DNA of 14,871 nucleotides from positions 1 through 14,871 of the forward strand of contig JBGAWK010000058.1 of assembly GCA_044227665.1 (NCBI GenBank), in the 5' to 3' direction. Shown here piece after piece: positions 13,969-14,871 of the stretch. Numbering within the stretch: position 1 is the stretch's first letter; each line of letters starts with the position of its first letter. The position numbers were made by a program, and so were the translations under genes. Source of the DNA: JBGAWK01 sp044227665 (GTDB taxonomy: Bacteria > Bacteroidota > Bacteroidia > Chitinophagales > JADIYW01). A model generated the notes under the pieces. It ran no database searches, was not told where the DNA came from, and saw only the letters and a list, made by a program, of their open reading frames with translations.

Positions 13969-14871
13969 TTATCTTTTAAACGGTAACCAAATATAAAAAA
14001 TACTTCCTTCCCCGAGCTTACTTTTTGCAAATATTTTTCCCTTGTGTTCCGAAATAATTGTTTTTACATAAAATAACCCCAACCCAAAACCTTTCACATC
14101 ATGAATGTTGCCGCTATGTACTCTATAGAATTTTTCAAAAATATTGTTTAAATCTTCTTTTGGAATCCCTTTGCCATTGTCAATAATTTGAACTTCTATG
14201 CCTTTTCGCTTATTGTGTACAAAGATTTTTATATGTGGAATCTTATCACAATATTTGATGGCATTGTCAACCAAATTATAGAATACATTGGTAATATGTA
14301 CACTATCACCAAAAATGACATGTTCATTGGCGGTATTTTCAAAAATTATAGAGCCGGATTTTTCTTGTACTTTCATTTCCATACTGGCAACTAGGGTATT
14401 CAATAGCTCTACCAAGTCTATGACATCATATTTCAATACAGGCTTTTTGGAGTCCATAGTGGCAACTTGCAATACTGCCTGTACTTGTTTCCTTAGCCTA
14501 TTATTTTCTTCAAAAATGATTTTTGCATAGTGATTTAATTTATCAGGCTTTTGGGATAAGTCTTCATTCATGAGTACATCAGCAGCTAGACCTATAGTGG
14601 ATATAGGCGTTTTGAGCTCATGGGTCATATTATTGACGAAGTCATTTTTGATTTCAGAAACTTTTTTTTGCTTCAGCAATAAATTTATGGCATACCCAAA
14701 AAATGCCATAATTAGTATAAGCAACGATACGAGTAAGGTGAATATAGTCCAGTCACTTACCAACTTATTTTTTTTATTGGGAAAGAAAATGCCTATATAG
14801 TAGTTTTGGTCATACTTGGTTTTTATCTTTACTTTCTCTACTTTGGAAATATCAATAATTTGAACGTATTT
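13969..14871 (-). CDS. Sensor histidine kinase, N-terminus outside the window (RprX-like)
   Basis: The frame is open from the window edge to the stop at 13969, giving 300 residues of a membrane-bound histidine kinase; the true start lies beyond 14871. The first 36 residues belong to a probable extracytoplasmic sensor domain (it includes YYIGIFFPNKKNK). A membrane segment follows at window residues about 41-66, then the dimerisation H-box DFVNNMTHELKTPIS (77-91) with phospho-acceptor His84. The ATP-binding domain has the N-box FYNLVDNAIKYC (197-208, Asn203), the G1 box IIDNGKGIP (229-237), FEKFYR (245-250) and the G2 box GFGLGLFYVK (261-270). All catalytic motifs are intact. It probably phosphorylates the response regulator encoded 8 nt downstream. 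A TTG codon at 14763 can be read as a start, but the open frame and the membrane anchor argue against it. Confidence 0.93.
   Translation of the reverse strand, partial: KYVQIIDISKVEKVKIKTKYDQNYYIGIFFPNKKNKLVSDWTIFTLLVSLLILIMAFFGYAINLLLKQKKVSEIKNDFVNNMTHELKTPISTIGLAADVLMNEDLSQKPDKLNHYAKIIFEENNRLRKQVQAVLQVATMDSKKPVLKYDVIDLVELLNTLVASMEMKVQEKSGSIIFENTANEHVIFGDSVHITNVFYNLVDNAIKYCDKIPHIKIFVHNKRKGIEVQIIDNGKGIPKEDLNNIFEKFYRVHSGNIHDVKGFGLGLFYVKTIISEHKGKIFAKSKLGEGSIFYIWLPFKR

Noticed and set aside
14761..14763. Histidine kinase start at TTG 14763
   Set aside because: The frame remains open to the window edge, and upstream residues look like a sensor domain preceding the membrane segment.
1..14871. CRISPR arrays, tRNA/rRNA genes, insertion sequences, attachment sites
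   Set aside because: No regularly spaced long repeats, no tRNA T-loop/acceptor pattern, no transposase or integrase frame and no terminal inverted repeats were seen on either strand.

Overview
The window looks like a chromosomal segment of a member of the Bacteroidota, possibly a Chitinophagales-like lineage. It is AT-rich, most starts lack a Shine-Dalgarno sequence, and one clear TAnnTTTG -7 box stands in front of dapF. Several proteins are types I associate with this phylum: the conserved rhamnosyltransferase-like GT2, a secreted protein with a 'SAGMFEL' domain, lipoproteins with a Cys-Lys-Lys start, and an RprX/RprY-like two-component pair. No rRNA, tRNA, CRISPR array, transposase or phage gene was seen.

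Layout. (1) 1-3149, + strand: the last 30 codons of an unidentified gene, then a class III PLP aminotransferase overlapping by 4 nt an FGGY carbohydrate kinase. This looks like a small sugar or amino-sugar metabolic operon. (2) 3150-3387: a non-coding stretch with six same-strand TTGTC motifs. (3) 3388-5257, +: a GT2 glycosyltransferase overlapping an RmlD-like sugar-nucleotide reductase, probably for surface glycan synthesis. (4) 5254-6858, -: a Tat-exported, probably lipid-anchored GMC oxidoreductase of the cholesterol-oxidase type. It is divergent from (5) 6974-8116, +: a lipoprotein of the Ca2+-dependent phosphoinositide-specific phospholipase C-like family. (6) 8182-10400, +: two secreted proteins of unknown function, overlapping by ATGA, the second with a faint GldN-like look; then rsmG with a GTG start. 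(7) 10397-14871, - strand: read in transcription order, a sensor histidine kinase (cut by the window edge), its OmpR-type response regulator, then dapF, a CorA-type Mg2+ channel and an AI-2E-family membrane protein. dapF and corA are joined by TAATG, and corA and the AI-2E gene by a 1-nt gap.

Gene packing is very tight. Both convergent gene pairs overlap through their stop codons (5254-5257 and 10397-10400), leaving no room for an ordinary terminator. Most genes are recognisable housekeeping or envelope functions. The least explained parts are the aminotransferase-kinase pair, the secreted pair at 8182-9782, the oxidoreductase/phospholipase-like lipoprotein pair, and the repeat-bearing gap at 3150-3387.
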